Assembly: GCF_021531895.1 (NCBI RefSeq)
Contig: NZ_JAFBIX010000021.1
Span: 1 to 56,954 of the forward strand
Direction of reading: 5' to 3'
Length of the DNA stretch: 56,954 nucleotides
Source: Faecalicatena contorta
GTDB taxonomy: Bacteria; Bacillota; Clostridia; Lachnospirales; Lachnospiraceae
The notes below the pieces were generated by a model. The model was not told the origin of the DNA and made no database searches. It was given only the letters and a program-made list of their open reading frames with translations. This document shows positions 25,921 to 36,128 of this stretch, piece by piece. Numbering within the stretch: the stretch's first letter is position 1; every line of letters begins with the position of its first letter. The translations under genes and the position numbers were made by a program.

Positions 25921-27069
25921 TTAGATCAATTCCTTTACTGCACGGCTGACAACATCGGCAACTCGCGGATCAAAAGCTTCTGGCAGAATGTTGTTTTCAT
26001 TCAATTCATCATCAGAGACCAGACTTGCAATTGCTTTGGCGGTTGCTAATTTCATTTCTTCGGTAATCTGAGTTGCGCGTCCTTCTAAAGCACCTTTGAA
26101 GATACCAGGGAATGCAACAACATTATTGACTTGATTCGGAAAGTCGGATCGTCCGGTTCCTACGACTTTGGCACCAGCAGCTTTGGCAAGATCAGGCATG
26201 ATTTCCGGTACTGGATTAGCCATTGCAAAGAGAATAGCATCCTGATTCATAGAAGCAACCATTTCCTGAGTCACGATATTAGGTGCAGAGACACCTACAA
26301 AGATATCTGCGCCCTTCAATGCATCTGCCAATGTTCCGGCCTTCCCTTCCAGGTTTGTAACTTCCACCATCTTCTGCTGCATCCAGTTCAGATTTGGGGA
26401 ATCTTTACCTATAATTCCATTAATATCACACATGGTAATATGTTTGAAACCATAGGTAAGAAGTAATTTTGTTATAGCGACACCTGCAGATCCTGCACCG
26501 TTAACAACGACTTTGGAATCTTCTTTATTTTTGCCGGTTACTTTCATCGCATTGATGATTCCGGCAAGAACTACAATTGCTGTTCCATGCTGGTCATCGT
26601 GGAATACTGGGATGTCCAATAATTCTTTCAGTCGCTCTTCAATCTCAAAACAACGAGGAGCGCTGATATCTTCCAGATTGATACCGCCGAATGCCGGAGC
26701 AATATTGACGACAGTCTTGATAATCTCTTCTGTGTCTTGTGTGTCGAGACAGATAGGTACAGCATTTACTCCGCCGAATTCTTTGAATAATACTGCCTTG
26801 CCTTCCATAACTGGCATAGCGGCAAGAGCACCGATGTTGCCGAGACCAAGAACTGCGCTTCCATCAGAAACGACAGCAACGGTGTTGGATTTGATTGTAT
26901 AGGTATAAGCAGCTTCTTTATCTTTTGCTATGACTTTGCAAGGTTCAGCGACACCTGGTGTATAGGCAATTGCAAGATCTTCACGGGAATTTACATGGGA
27001 TTTTGCGGTTGTTTCAATCTTTCCCTGCCATTTTTCATGCATCATAAGTGCTTTTTCATTTGTTGTCAT
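25921..27069 (-). CDS. Malic enzyme (NAD(P)-dependent, short bacterial form)
   Basis: The 382-aa enzyme decarboxylates malate to pyruvate and CO2 with NAD(P). Motifs: AIAYTPGVAEPCK with the catalytic Tyr, GLGNIGALAAMPVMEGKA, the metal site HDDQHGTAIV, and the Rossmann segment VVNGAGSAGVAI. The C-terminal phosphotransacetylase-like domain of long forms is absent. The cofactor preference cannot be read from sequence alone. It heads the minus-strand operon with the radical SAM gene, DUF4364 and the transporter pair. Confidence 0.93.
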   Translation of the reverse strand: MTTNEKALMMHEKWQGKIETTAKSHVNSREDLAIAYTPGVAEPCKVIAKDKEAAYTYTIKSNTVAVVSDGSAVLGLGNIGALAAMPVMEGKAVLFKEFGGVNAVPICLDTQDTEEIIKTVVNIAPAFGGINLEDISAPRCFEIEERLKELLDIPVFHDDQHGTAIVVLAGIINAMKVTGKNKEDSKVVVNGAGSAGVAITKLLLTYGFKHITMCDINGIIGKDSPNLNWMQQKMVEVTNLEGKAGTLADALKGADIFVGVSAPNIVTQEMVASMNQDAILFAMANPVPEIMPDLAKAAGAKVVGTGRSDFPNQVNNVVAFPGIFKGALEGRATQITEEMKLATAKAIASLVSDDELNENNILPEAFDPRVADVVSRAVKELI

Positions 27070-27252
27070 GGGGATACCACCTTTTCATTTATATTTTCAT
27101 TGGTTATAATCATATCATTCCTGGAAAAGCAAATCAATAAAAAGGCTTTTAAAAATAGAAGAATTGTAGTATAATCATACCATATTCAAGAGAAGCTCAA
27201 TCGAGCCTGAAAAATCCCATTGTGTTATATGGAGAATATGTGAGGAACGTTT

Positions 27253-28593
27253 ATGATGAGAGAGAAGTATGAATCTTTGCCTTTGTCTACTTTAAAAGAC
27301 CTTGCAAAAGCAAGGGGATTAAAAGGTATTTCAACCATGAAAAAGGCGGAATTGGTTGAACGTATGCTCGAGGAGGATGAAAAAGAGAAGCAGGTTTCCA
27401 GAGATGCGGTGAAAGAAATGTCTGCCAATACAGGAGATAAAGAAATGCATGACATAGACAGGTTGGACAGTGGTGTCAAGGCACGGGGAATTCTGGAGGT
27501 TCATCAGGATGGTTACGGATTTATCCGAAGTGCGAATTATCTTCCAGGAGAGAATGATGTCTATGTATCACCATCCCAGATTCGTAAGTTCAATCTGAAG
27601 ACTGGAGATATTCTGGAAGGGAATACTCGAATTAAGACACAACAGGAAAAGTTCAGCGCGTTGTTATATTTGACGAAGATTAATGAGATGGATCCGATGA
27701 AAGCGATGCGCAGAGCGAATTTTGAAGATATGACTCCAATTTTTCCAAACGAAAGGTTGCGTCTGGAATGTGGTAAGACAAGCACAGCCATGCGTATTGT
27801 GGATCTTCTGTCTCCAATTGGAAAAGGACAGCGTGGAATGATCGTGTCACCTCCGAAGGCTGGTAAGACGACCTTGCTGAAGCAGGTGGCGTTGTCTGTA
27901 CGTAAAAATAATCCGGAGATTCATCTGTTAATTTTGCTGATCGATGAGCGGCCGGAGGAAGTAACTGATATAAAGGAAGCAATTGAAGGCGATAATGTAG
28001 AAGTGATATACTCTACGTTTGATGAACTCCCGGAACATCACAAACGTGTGTCGGAGATGGTCATTGAGCGGGCAAAGCGTCTGGTAGAACATAAAAAAGA
28101 TGTTATGATTCTATTGGATAGTATTACAAGGCTTGCAAGAGCATATAATCTTACGGTTCCGCCATCAGGAAGGACTTTATCAGGTGGTCTTGATCCGGCT
28201 GCCCTTCATATGCCAAAGAGGTTCTTTGGTGCGGCAAGAAATATGCGTGAGGGAGGAAGCCTTACGATATTGGCAACTGCATTGGTAGATACGGGAAGTA
28301 AGATGGATGATGTGGTCTATGAAGAATTTAAAGGTACTGGCAATATGGAATTGGTATTAGACCGCAAGTTATCAGAAAGAAGAGTGTTCCCTGCAATAGA
28401 CATTCCAAAATCTGGGACAAGAAGAGAAGATCTTTTGTTGTCCAGGGAAGAGCAGGAGGCTGTGGATTCTATGCGCAGAGCATTGAATGGAATGAGGGCA
28501 GAAGAAGCGGTCGACAATATTCTGAATATGTTCAGTCGAACAAGAAATAATGCAGAATTGATTCAATTAGTAAAAAAGACAAAATTAATCTAG
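27253..28593 (+). CDS. rho: Transcription termination factor Rho
   Basis: The 446-aa hexameric RNA helicase ends transcription. Order: an N-terminal Rho-N/SAP-like helical segment (about 8-45), a cold-shock-type RNA domain (about 75-150; [20 protein letters not shown]), then the ATPase with Walker A in [10 protein letters not shown], Walker B around [17 protein letters not shown], and the arginine-finger region near the end. The start may be the ATG at 27253 or at 27256; a GAGGAA site fits either. It precedes rpmE by about 100 bases, as in many clostridia. A likely -10, TATAAT, lies at 27170-27175. Confidence 0.97.
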   Translation: MMREKYESLPLSTLKDLAKARGLKGISTMKKAELVERMLEEDEKEKQVSRDAVKEMSANTGDKEMHDIDRLDSGVKARGILEVHQDGYGFIRSANYLPGENDVYVSPSQIRKFNLKTGDILEGNTRIKTQQEKFSALLYLTKINEMDPMKAMRRANFEDMTPIFPNERLRLECGKTSTAMRIVDLLSPIGKGQRGMIVSPPKAGKTTLLKQVALSVRKNNPEIHLLILLIDERPEEVTDIKEAIEGDNVEVIYSTFDELPEHHKRVSEMVIERAKRLVEHKKDVMILLDSITRLARAYNLTVPPSGRTLSGGLDPAALHMPKRFFGAARNMREGGSLTILATALVDTGSKMDDVVYEEFKGTGNMELVLDRKLSERRVFPAIDIPKSGTRREDLLLSREEQEAVDSMRRALNGMRAEEAVDNILNMFSRTRNNAELIQLVKKTKLI

Positions 28594-28619
28594 ACAAGAT
28601 ACGATATTTATGATACAAT
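28591..28619 (+). promoter_or_regulatory. Promoter of rpmE
   Basis: TAGACA (28591-28596, overlapping the rho stop codon) and TACAAT (28614-28619) with a 17-base spacer. Each hexamer matches five of six consensus bases. rpmE can thus be transcribed independently of rho. Confidence 0.6.
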
Positions 28620-28691
28620 GACAAAGCTGTTTAGAAAACGAAATTTAATTGCACATCGTGCATGTGACTAAATAAAGAAGAGGTGAAAATC

Positions 28692-28895
28692 ATGAAAGAA
28701 GGAATACATCCAGCATATCATCAGGCAACTGTAACTTGTAACTGTGGCAATACATTTGTAACAGGATCTACAAAAGAAGATATTCACGTAGAAATTTGTT
28801 CTAAATGTCATCCATTCTATACAGGACAGCAGAAAGCAACTCAGGCTCGTGGTCGTGTTGATAAGTTCAATAAGAAATACGGAATGGACAAATAA
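28692..28895 (+). CDS. rpmE: 50S ribosomal protein L31, zinc type
   Basis: The 67-aa protein has the family start [20 protein letters not shown] and the four metal Cys (C16, C18, C37, C40), so it is the zinc-containing form rather than the zinc-free paralog. GAGGTG lies 8 bases before the ATG at 28692. An in-frame GTG three codons earlier has no site. It has its own promoter overlapping the rho stop and its own terminator. Confidence 0.97.
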   Translation: MKEGIHPAYHQATVTCNCGNTFVTGSTKEDIHVEICSKCHPFYTGQQKATQARGRVDKFNKKYGMDK

Positions 28896-28909
28896 TATTT
28901 ACAAGTATC

Positions 28910-28940
28910 GGGTTGAGGTTGATATAATCTCAACCCTTTT
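28910..28940 (+). terminator. Terminator after rpmE
   Basis: GGGTTGAG (28910-28917) pairs with CTCAACCC (28929-28936), followed by TTTT. It lies between rpmE and the DUF1385 gene. Confidence 0.8.
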
Positions 28941-28967
28941 ATGTTTATAGAAATAAAGGAGTTGTGT

Positions 28968-29906
28968 ATGAAGTCATCAAATATTGGCGGACAGGCAGTG
29001 CTGGAGGGAATCATGATGAAGCATAAGGATGATTATGCTGTGGCAGTGCGCAAGCCGGATGGAGAGATTTTTGTACAGAAAGAGACTTATCAGAGTATTA
29101 CGGGCAGATGGAAGAAACTGACGACAGTACCATTTGTCAGAGGAATCTTTAATTTTATTGATTCTATGGTACTGGGGATAAAGACATTGACGTTCTCTGC
29201 AAGTTTTTATGAAGAGGAAGAAGAGGTTCAGGAACTGACAGAAAAAGAAGCACAGAAGAAGGAAAAGCAGGAGAGCATTATTATGGGAATTACTGTGGTA
29301 TTTTCCGTAGTCGCAGCAGTTGCAATCTTTATGGTATTACCATATTTCCTGTCTTTATTATTGAAGCCGTTGATTGCTTCCTATACTATCAGAACTGTCA
29401 TAGAAGGATTCGTAAGAATAGGGATTTTTGTAGTGTATGTGCTTCTGATATCCAGAATGGAAGATATCCAGAGAACATTTATGTACCATGGGGCAGAGCA
29501 TAAATGTATCAATTGTATTGAACATGGCTTGCCGCTTACAGTGGAAAATGTTCGTATCAGTTCCAGACAGCATAAGAGATGTGGAACTAGTTTCTTATTC
29601 TTTGTGTTGGCTATCAGTATTATTCTGTTATTGCTGATCAGAGTAGAATCTCCATTTATGCGGATAATTATCCGAATTGCTTTGCTTCCGGTAATTGCAG
29701 GAATCTCCTATGAAGTATTGAAACTGGCAGGATGCAGTGAAAACCCGCTGATCAACCTGTTCAGTAAGCCGGGACTCGCTATTCAGAAGTTGACAACAAA
29801 AGAACCGGATGACAGTATGATAGAAGTTGCGATACAGGCTGTGGAAGCAGTTTTCGATTGGAGAGCATATGAAGCAGAAAATTTTCACACTGCAGAAGAT
29901 ATATAA
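28968..29906 (+). CDS. DUF1385 membrane protein
   Basis: The 312-aa protein starts with the conserved NIGGQAVLEGIMMK and carries MYHGAEHKCINCIEHG (His/Cys-rich) and RHKRCGTSFLFFVL (via QHKRCGTS). It has about four membrane helices (near 108-130, 146-166, 210-228 and 235-255). The conserved His and Cys residues could bind a metal. Function is not known. The start at 28968 has AAAGGAG. Its last 38 bases overlap prmC. Its place before prmC-prfA is conserved in clostridia. Confidence 0.88.
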   Translation: MKSSNIGGQAVLEGIMMKHKDDYAVAVRKPDGEIFVQKETYQSITGRWKKLTTVPFVRGIFNFIDSMVLGIKTLTFSASFYEEEEEVQELTEKEAQKKEKQESIIMGITVVFSVVAAVAIFMVLPYFLSLLLKPLIASYTIRTVIEGFVRIGIFVVYVLLISRMEDIQRTFMYHGAEHKCINCIEHGLPLTVENVRISSRQHKRCGTSFLFFVLAISIILLLLIRVESPFMRIIIRIALLPVIAGISYEVLKLAGCSENPLINLFSKPGLAIQKLTTKEPDDSMIEVAIQAVEAVFDWRAYEAENFHTAEDI

Positions 29907-30729
29907 AGAAGGCGTTGCTGCACTGACAGAGGCTGGGATCGCAGAGGCTGCATTAGATGCGTGGTATCTGCTTGAATATGTGACAAATATCAGCAGAGTG
30001 TCTTATTATGGAGATCCTGAAAGAGAGCTTACAGAAGGTCAGGTAAGACAATATCGGGATTGCATTGCAAGGCGTAAAAGCAGAATCCCCTTGCAGCATA
30101 TCACCGGTGAGCAGGAATTTATGGGATATTCGTTCTATGTTAATGAACATGTGTTGATACCCAGGCAGGACACAGAGGTACTGGTAGAAGAAGCGATAAA
30201 GGTAGTTCGTGCAGGGACACCTGGAATGAAAGTGCTGGACATGTGTACCGGCTCAGGATGTATCTTGTTGAGTCTCTTGAAATTATGTCCGGGAACTGTG
30301 GGAACCGGATGTGATATATCAGAAGATGCATTGAAGGTGGCAAAAAGAAATTCCGAGAGGTTGGAAGTCGCGGCAGAATTTGTACAGAGTAATCTTTTTG
30401 AACATATAGAAGAAAAATATCAGCTGATTGTATCAAATCCACCCTATATTCGTACTGCTGTTATCAAAGAACTTCAAGAGGAAGTCCGTTTTCATGATCC
30501 AAGGATTGCGTTAGATGGAAGAGAAGACGGTCTGTACTTTTACCGTAAGATAATAGAAGAAGGCAAAAGATATCTGGAAGATGGAGGATTCCTGATGTTT
30601 GAAATCGGTCACGATCAGGGATCGGATGTGTCGTATCTTATGGGAGAAAGTGGATATAAGGATATAAAAGTAAAAAAGGATTTGGCAGGTCTTGACCGTG
30701 TGGTTACAGGCATGTACAATAAAAGATAA
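29869..30729 (+). CDS. prmC: Release factor glutamine methyltransferase
   Basis: The 286-aa SAM-dependent enzyme methylates the Gln of the GGQ motif in release factors. The N-terminal helical domain contacts the factor. The catalytic domain contains VLDMCTGSGCILLSL for SAM and the glutamine-binding motif SNPPYI. The start at 29869 has GGAG at 5 bases and lies inside the end of the DUF1385 gene, giving coupled translation. prfA, its substrate, follows after 50 bases. Confidence 0.94.
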   Translation: MKQKIFTLQKIYKEGVAALTEAGIAEAALDAWYLLEYVTNISRVSYYGDPERELTEGQVRQYRDCIARRKSRIPLQHITGEQEFMGYSFYVNEHVLIPRQDTEVLVEEAIKVVRAGTPGMKVLDMCTGSGCILLSLLKLCPGTVGTGCDISEDALKVAKRNSERLEVAAEFVQSNLFEHIEEKYQLIVSNPPYIRTAVIKELQEEVRFHDPRIALDGREDGLYFYRKIIEEGKRYLEDGGFLMFEIGHDQGSDVSYLMGESGYKDIKVKKDLAGLDRVVTGMYNKR

Positions 30730-30779
30730 CGTGCGCAAGGGAAATGTCTTGCGTAAGGATAGATTGAGGAGGAAGAGTT

Positions 30780-31856
30780 ATGTTTGACAAATTAGAGGAT
30801 TTGCTCATTCGTCTGGAAGAGATATTGAGTGAGTTGCAGGAGCCGGATGTGGCCAATGACCAGGCCAGATTCCGTAAGCTCATGAAAGAACAGAATGAAC
30901 TGACCCCCATTGTTGAGGCATATAAGGAATATAAAGCATGCAAGCAGACAATCGCAGACAGTCTTGAGATGTTAGAAGAGGAATCTGATGAAGAGATGCG
31001 TGAGCTTGCCAAAGAAGAATTAAATGAAGCGAAGGCAAGAGTAGAAGAACTGGAGAAAGAACTTAAGATTCTTCTGTTGCCAAAAGACCCGAATGATGAT
31101 AAAAACGTTGTGGTAGAGATTCGTGCAGGTGCCGGCGGAGATGAAGCTGCACTTTTTGCAGCAGAGATTTATCGTATGTATCTTCATTACGCAGAGAGCA
31201 AACGTTGGAAAGTAGAATTGGTAGAGTGTGAAGAAATCGGTATTGGTGGTATGAAGAATGTTACCTTTATGATCAATGGGCAGGGTGCCTATTCGGTAAT
31301 GAAGTATGAGTCTGGTGTTCATCGTGTACAGCGTGTTCCAGAGACAGAATCAGGCGGACGAATTCATACATCTACGATTACGGTCGCTGTGATGCCAGAG
31401 GCAGAAGACGTAGACATTCAGATCGATGAAAAGGATATCCGTATCGATGTTATGCGTGCATCCGGTAATGGTGGACAATGCGTCAATACCACTGACTCCG
31501 CGGTGCGTCTGACCCATTACCCGACAGGAATTGTAATCTACAGTCAGACGGAGAAGTCTCAGCTTCAGAATAAGGAAAAGGCATTCGCGTTATTACGTGC
31601 AAAGCTGTATGATATCGAATGTCAGAAGCAGCATGATGCGGAAGCAGAAGCAAGAAAGAGCCAGATCGGTACCGGAGACCGTTCCGAGAAGATCCGTACT
31701 TATAACTTCCCACAGGGACGTGTGACAGATCACCGAATCGGATTGACACTGTATAAGCTTGATAAGATTATGAACGGAGATATCCAGGAGATCATTGATG
31801 CGTGTATCGCAGCTGATCAGGCAGCGAAACTTGCAAATATGAATGAAAATGAATAG
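30780..31856 (+). CDS. prfA: Peptide chain release factor 1
   Basis: The 358-aa factor reads UAA and UAG stop codons. The stop-codon motif is PxT-type (PET in [15 protein letters not shown]) and the GGQ motif lies in [17 protein letters not shown]. It has a coiled N-terminal domain of usual length. GAGGAGGAAGAG precedes the ATG. There is no internal frameshift, unlike many RF2 genes. It ends before a terminator at 31878. Confidence 0.98.
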   Translation: MFDKLEDLLIRLEEILSELQEPDVANDQARFRKLMKEQNELTPIVEAYKEYKACKQTIADSLEMLEEESDEEMRELAKEELNEAKARVEELEKELKILLLPKDPNDDKNVVVEIRAGAGGDEAALFAAEIYRMYLHYAESKRWKVELVECEEIGIGGMKNVTFMINGQGAYSVMKYESGVHRVQRVPETESGGRIHTSTITVAVMPEAEDVDIQIDEKDIRIDVMRASGNGGQCVNTTDSAVRLTHYPTGIVIYSQTEKSQLQNKEKAFALLRAKLYDIECQKQHDAEAEARKSQIGTGDRSEKIRTYNFPQGRVTDHRIGLTLYKLDKIMNGDIQEIIDACIAADQAAKLANMNENE

Positions 31857-31877
31857 GATGAAATAGCAATACAAGAT

Positions 31878-31914
31878 AAACCTTCCGAAAAATGCAGCAG
31901 AGGAAGGTTTTATT
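31878..31914 (+). terminator. Terminator after prfA
   Basis: AAACCTTCC (31878-31886) pairs with GGAAGGTTT (31902-31910), followed by a short T-rich run. It closes the DUF1385-prmC-prfA unit. Confidence 0.75.
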
Positions 31915-31973
31915 GTATTCAAAAGGGGAAAGATAATTTTTAACAATATTGTTGATAAAAAGGGGAATAAGAT

Positions 31974-33947
31974 ATGAACTTTAGAAAAAGAATGATGGCA
32001 TCTATGCTGTTGGTTATCATGCTTTGTCTGATGTGTGTGACATCCGTGGTGGCTGAAGAGACGACATCTGTTGATTCGGATGGAGAGCAGAAAGTAAAAA
32101 TATTATTTACTCACGACATGCATTCCCATCTGGATGCATATAAATCAGAGGAATCCGTCATGATTGGCGGGCTTGCTAAGATGAAGACGTTGATTGATGA
32201 AAAGAAAGCTGAAAATCCGGCGACGTTTCTGGTGGATGGCGGAGATTTTTCCATGGGAACGCTTTATCAGACCATTTATGAGACAGATGCAACAGAGCTT
32301 ACGATGCTGGGACGCCTGGGGTACGATGTTACTACCTTTGGCAATCATGAGTTTGATTATCGAAGTGAAGGTGTCAGCAATATGTTTCATGCAGCTTTGA
32401 AAAATGCAGAGGAAGATTCATCGCTTCAACTGCCAGCTTTTGTATGTGCGAATATTGACTGGGCGAAGAATACATCTGAAGATAATGAACGGATTCACCA
32501 GGCGCTTGAGGATTACGGAAGTACACCGTACGTGATTGTCGAGCATGGAGGAGTAAGAATCGGTGTCTATGGTGTCCTGGGAGAAGATGCAGAGGACTGT
32601 GCGCCGGAGAGTGGGCTTACTTTTGAAAGTATAGTGGATACTTCAAAAGAAATGGTCGATCAATTGGAAAAAGAAGATGTAGATATGATCGTATGTCTTT
32701 CTCATAGTGGGACCAGTGAAGATGAAGGCAAATCGGAAGACGAACTTCTGGCAAAAGAAGTGCCGGAGATTGATGTGATCATCAGCGGTCATACTCATAC
32801 GAAGTTAGAGGAACCGATTCAGAAGGGGGATACTTACATTGTGTCTGCCGGCTGTTATGGGGAGAATCTGGGAGAACTGGATCTGATCCAAAAGGAAGAT
32901 GGACGATGGGAACTGGATGAATATCAATTGAATCATCTGGATGATTCGGTGAAAGAAGATGAAGCGATAACGACGGAACTTGAAAAATATAAAGAAAAGG
33001 TAGACGAAGAGTATCTGAAGCAGTTTGGCTATACATTTGATCAGGTGTTGGCAGAAAATAATGTAGAATTTACACAAAGAGATGATTTTGCGGAAGAATT
33101 AGAAGAAGATCCACTGGGAAGCATTATTGCAGATTCGTATATCTATGCGGTAGAAAAGGCGGAAGGAGCGGAATATAAGCCGGTGGATGTTGCAATTGCT
33201 CCTTCAGGAGTGATTCGTGACACTTTGCAAAAAGGAAAAGTAACAGTGTCAGATGTGTTTAATATCAGTTCATTAGGAATCGGTGCGGATCGTATTCCAG
33301 GTTATCCGTTGGTGAGTGTATATCTGACAGGAAAGGAATTGAAGACGGTCGCAGAGATTGATGTATCTGTGTCGCCAATCATGACGGCGGCCCAGTTATA
33401 TCCAAGTGGAATGCGCTGGACTTATAATCCGAGCCGTATGATTCTGAATCGTGTCATAGAAGTTGAACTGTCACAGAATGTTCCATATACAGAAGAAAAA
33501 CAGACGGAGGAGATTCAGGATGACAAGCTCTATCGTGTAGTAGCAGGTTTGTATTCTGCGCAGATGCTTGGAACAGTAGAAGATACATCAAAGGGACTTC
33601 TGAAAATTACACCGAAAGATGAGAATGGAAATAAGATTGAGGATTTTGAAGATTATATTGTGCACGACCAGAGTGGAAATGAAGTGAAAGAATGGTATGC
33701 ACTTGCATCTTATCTGGAATCATTTGAGCAAAATGAGAAGGGTATATCACAGATTCCTTTTTATTACGGAGAAAAGGAAGGAAGAAAACTGGAAGATGAC
33801 AGTAAGAATATTATTGAATTGGTAAAACAACCGAATAAATTTGCATTTATGTTATATGCCTTGATTCTTTTTATTGTGCTGATTATCGTGTTTGTTATAA
33901 GATTTATAATAAAAAGAAGAAAAAAGAAAAAAAATATGCTATACTAA
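31974..33947 (+). CDS. Cell-surface 5'-nucleotidase / metallophosphatase
   Basis: The 657-aa protein has an N-terminal signal sequence (about 1-27, ending VVAEE). A metallophosphoesterase domain follows with FTHDMHSHLD, VDGGDFSMG, GNHEFDY and SGHTHTKLEE. A 5'-nucleotidase C-terminal domain lies at about 365-580. A helix near 620-645 followed by a basic tail (RRKKKKK) would anchor it, so the enzyme faces outward. It probably dephosphorylates nucleotides or cyclic nucleotides for uptake. Exact substrates are not readable. Confidence 0.9.
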   Translation: MNFRKRMMASMLLVIMLCLMCVTSVVAEETTSVDSDGEQKVKILFTHDMHSHLDAYKSEESVMIGGLAKMKTLIDEKKAENPATFLVDGGDFSMGTLYQTIYETDATELTMLGRLGYDVTTFGNHEFDYRSEGVSNMFHAALKNAEEDSSLQLPAFVCANIDWAKNTSEDNERIHQALEDYGSTPYVIVEHGGVRIGVYGVLGEDAEDCAPESGLTFESIVDTSKEMVDQLEKEDVDMIVCLSHSGTSEDEGKSEDELLAKEVPEIDVIISGHTHTKLEEPIQKGDTYIVSAGCYGENLGELDLIQKEDGRWELDEYQLNHLDDSVKEDEAITTELEKYKEKVDEEYLKQFGYTFDQVLAENNVEFTQRDDFAEELEEDPLGSIIADSYIYAVEKAEGAEYKPVDVAIAPSGVIRDTLQKGKVTVSDVFNISSLGIGADRIPGYPLVSVYLTGKELKTVAEIDVSVSPIMTAAQLYPSGMRWTYNPSRMILNRVIEVELSQNVPYTEEKQTEEIQDDKLYRVVAGLYSAQMLGTVEDTSKGLLKITPKDENGNKIEDFEDYIVHDQSGNEVKEWYALASYLESFEQNEKGISQIPFYYGEKEGRKLEDDSKNIIELVKQPNKFAFMLYALILFIVLIIVFVIRFIIKRRKKKKNMLY

Positions 33948-33982
33948 AAAACGTTCAATGAAAAGAGAAAAGAAGGTAAAGT

Positions 33983-34900
33983 ATGTTAGAGATACAATTT
34001 AAGAGAGCTGAACTGGAAGATAAAGAAATTATATCACATTATTTTAATCATCATACCAGCAGAAGCTGTGAAAGAACATTTGCAAATGTTTTTTTGTGGT
34101 CCAGGCAGTATCCGGTGAAGTGGGCAATCGTAGAAGATGCACTGGTGTTCAAGAGTGAAGATGAGACACATCTGGCATTCGCATATCCGGCGGGTGAACC
34201 CGCGAATGTGAAAAAAGCATTAGAAGTATTGATGCAGTACAGTAAGGAACGCAATGTTCCGTTTGCGATGTATAATGTGACACCGGAGTATTTTGCACAG
34301 TTAGAAGAATGGTATCCGGGAAGATTTCAGATTGAGTATGACCGTGATAGTGCAGATTATGTGTATGAATCTGAAAAACTAGCGACCTTGTCGGGGAAGA
34401 AGTTACATGGGAAGCGGAACCATATCAATAAATTTAAAGCAATGTATGAAGACAGATGGTCTTATGAAAGTGTAACGAAAGATAATATAGAGGAATGTTT
34501 TCAGATGGCTTTGAAATGGCGTAATCAGAACGGATGTGAAGATGACCCCGAGAAAAGAGGAGAAGTCTGTGTTACTATGAATGCCCTTCGACTGTTTGAA
34601 GAACTGGAACTTAAAGGTGGAATCTTAAGAATTGATGGTGAAGTTGTTGCTTTTTCGTTGGGAGAACCGATATGTTCAGATACTTTTGTTGTTCATATTG
34701 AAAAGGCATATGCAGATGTACAGGGAGCATATCCAATGATTAATCAGCAGTTTGTAGAGCATGAGTGTCAACAGTATCTATATGTCAACCGAGAAGAGGA
34801 TACTGGAGCAGAAGGCCTGAGAAAGGCAAAATTATCCTATCGTCCCGTATTTATGGTAGAAAAGGGCGATGTAACAGAAAAAAACCAGAATAGAGAATAA
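33983..34900 (+). CDS. DUF2156 (LPG-synthase C-terminal-like) acyltransferase-fold protein
   Basis: The 305-aa soluble protein is made of two GNAT-like halves. Motifs visible are RTFANVFLW, GKKLHGKRNHINKF, and in the second half GGILRIDGEVVAFSLGE and VNREEDTGAEGLRKAKLSYRP. It matches the cytosolic DUF2156 group found near aminotransferases in Lachnospiraceae. The related domain in lysyl-phosphatidylglycerol synthase transfers an aminoacyl group from tRNA. No membrane helices are present here, so the acceptor is unknown. It lies 19 bases before the aminotransferase gene, so the two are probably cotranscribed. Confidence 0.83.
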   Translation: MLEIQFKRAELEDKEIISHYFNHHTSRSCERTFANVFLWSRQYPVKWAIVEDALVFKSEDETHLAFAYPAGEPANVKKALEVLMQYSKERNVPFAMYNVTPEYFAQLEEWYPGRFQIEYDRDSADYVYESEKLATLSGKKLHGKRNHINKFKAMYEDRWSYESVTKDNIEECFQMALKWRNQNGCEDDPEKRGEVCVTMNALRLFEELELKGGILRIDGEVVAFSLGEPICSDTFVVHIEKAYADVQGAYPMINQQFVEHECQQYLYVNREEDTGAEGLRKAKLSYRPVFMVEKGDVTEKNQNRE

Positions 34901-34918
34901 TACAAAGGAGAGAGAAAA

Positions 34919-36106
34919 ATGATTGCAGAGAAAATGAAAAATATGGTAGCTAATAGTTCTGCTATTCGTGCAATGTTTGAAGAAGGAAACCGTCTTGCAA
35001 GCATCTACGGGGCAGAGAATGTGTTTGATTTTAGTCTGGGAAACCCAAATGTGCCGGCACCAGAGGCAGTAAAAAAAGCGATTATTGAATTGTTAGATGA
35101 GAATGATCCGGTTGTTCTTCATGGTTATACCAACAGTAACTCAGGATATGCAGATGTAAGAGAGACTGTTGCGAATTCTTTGAATGAGCGTTTTGGAACG
35201 AATTTTGAAGGAAAAAATATTATCATGACGGTTGGTGCTGCCGGAGGATTAAATGTAATTTTGAAAACTTTGATTAATCCAGGGGATGAAGTAATCACAT
35301 TTGCGCCATATTTTGGTGAATATCGTTCTTATACCAATAACTACGATGGAGTCTTAGTGGAAATATCACCGAATACTGTAGATTTTCAGCCGAAATTAGA
35401 TGAATTTGAGCAGAAGATCACACCGAAGACCAAGGCTGTTATCGTAAATACTCCGAATAATCCGACCGGTGTTGTATATTCAGAAGCAACAATCCAGAAA
35501 TTGGCGGCAATCATGGAAGCAAAGCAAAAGGAATATGGTACAGATATTTATCTGATTTCAGATGAACCGTATCGTGAACTGGTGTATGATGGAGTGGAGG
35601 TTCCATATTTGACGAAGTATTATGCGAATACGATCGTAGGGTATTCATATAGTAAATCATTGTCTCTTCCTGGAGAACGTATTGGGTATCTGGTCATTCC
35701 AGATGAAGTGACAGATAGTGAAGATGTGTGTTCTGCAGCAAATGTAGCAACGCGTATTCTGGGATTTGTCAATGCACCTACATTGCAGCAGAAACTGGTG
35801 GCAAAATGTATCAATGAGAAGACAGACATCTCTTTCTATGACAGAAATAGAGAAGCTTTATACAATGGACTGAGAGATTGTGGATTTGAATGCATTAAAC
35901 CAGAAGGTGCTTTTTATCTTTTTGTAAAATCTCCAATTGCAGATGAAAAAGAATTCTGCGCGGTAGCGAAAAAATATAATTTACTTCTGGTACCTGGAAG
36001 TTCCTTTGGATGCCCGGGTTATGTAAGACTTGCTTATTGTGTAGCTTATGAGACAATTATTAATTCACTGCCAAAATTCAAAGAACTGTCAAAGGAATAT
36101 TTTTAA
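34919..36106 (+). CDS. Class-I/II PLP-dependent aminotransferase
   Basis: The 395-aa aminotransferase has GNPNVPAPE near the N-terminus, NTPNNPTGVVY, DEPYRELVYDG, and the PLP-binding Lys in YSYSKSLSLPGERIGY. These place it in fold type I, aspartate/alanine-like branch. The substrate is unresolved between aspartate, aromatic and other amino acids. AAAGGAGAG precedes the ATG. A second aminotransferase follows 22 bases downstream. The pair is inside an operon with the DUF2156 gene. Confidence 0.88.
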   Translation: MIAEKMKNMVANSSAIRAMFEEGNRLASIYGAENVFDFSLGNPNVPAPEAVKKAIIELLDENDPVVLHGYTNSNSGYADVRETVANSLNERFGTNFEGKNIIMTVGAAGGLNVILKTLINPGDEVITFAPYFGEYRSYTNNYDGVLVEISPNTVDFQPKLDEFEQKITPKTKAVIVNTPNNPTGVVYSEATIQKLAAIMEAKQKEYGTDIYLISDEPYRELVYDGVEVPYLTKYYANTIVGYSYSKSLSLPGERIGYLVIPDEVTDSEDVCSAANVATRILGFVNAPTLQQKLVAKCINEKTDISFYDRNREALYNGLRDCGFECIKPEGAFYLFVKSPIADEKEFCAVAKKYNLLLVPGSSFGCPGYVRLAYCVAYETIINSLPKFKELSKEYF

Positions 36107-36128
36107 CTACATAGCAAAGGATAAGAAT

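Noticed and set aside
28655-28670. Palindromic CACATCGTGCATGTG before rpmE as a regulatory site
   Set aside because: Only five paired bases; not enough to call an operator or ribosomal-protein leader.
30734-30753. Hairpin between prmC and prfA as a terminator
   Set aside because: CGCAAG/CTTGCG has no U-tract, and the two genes are expected to be cotranscribed.
30780-31856. RF2 with programmed frameshift
   Set aside because: The stop-recognition segment is PxT-type (RF1), and the frame is continuous.
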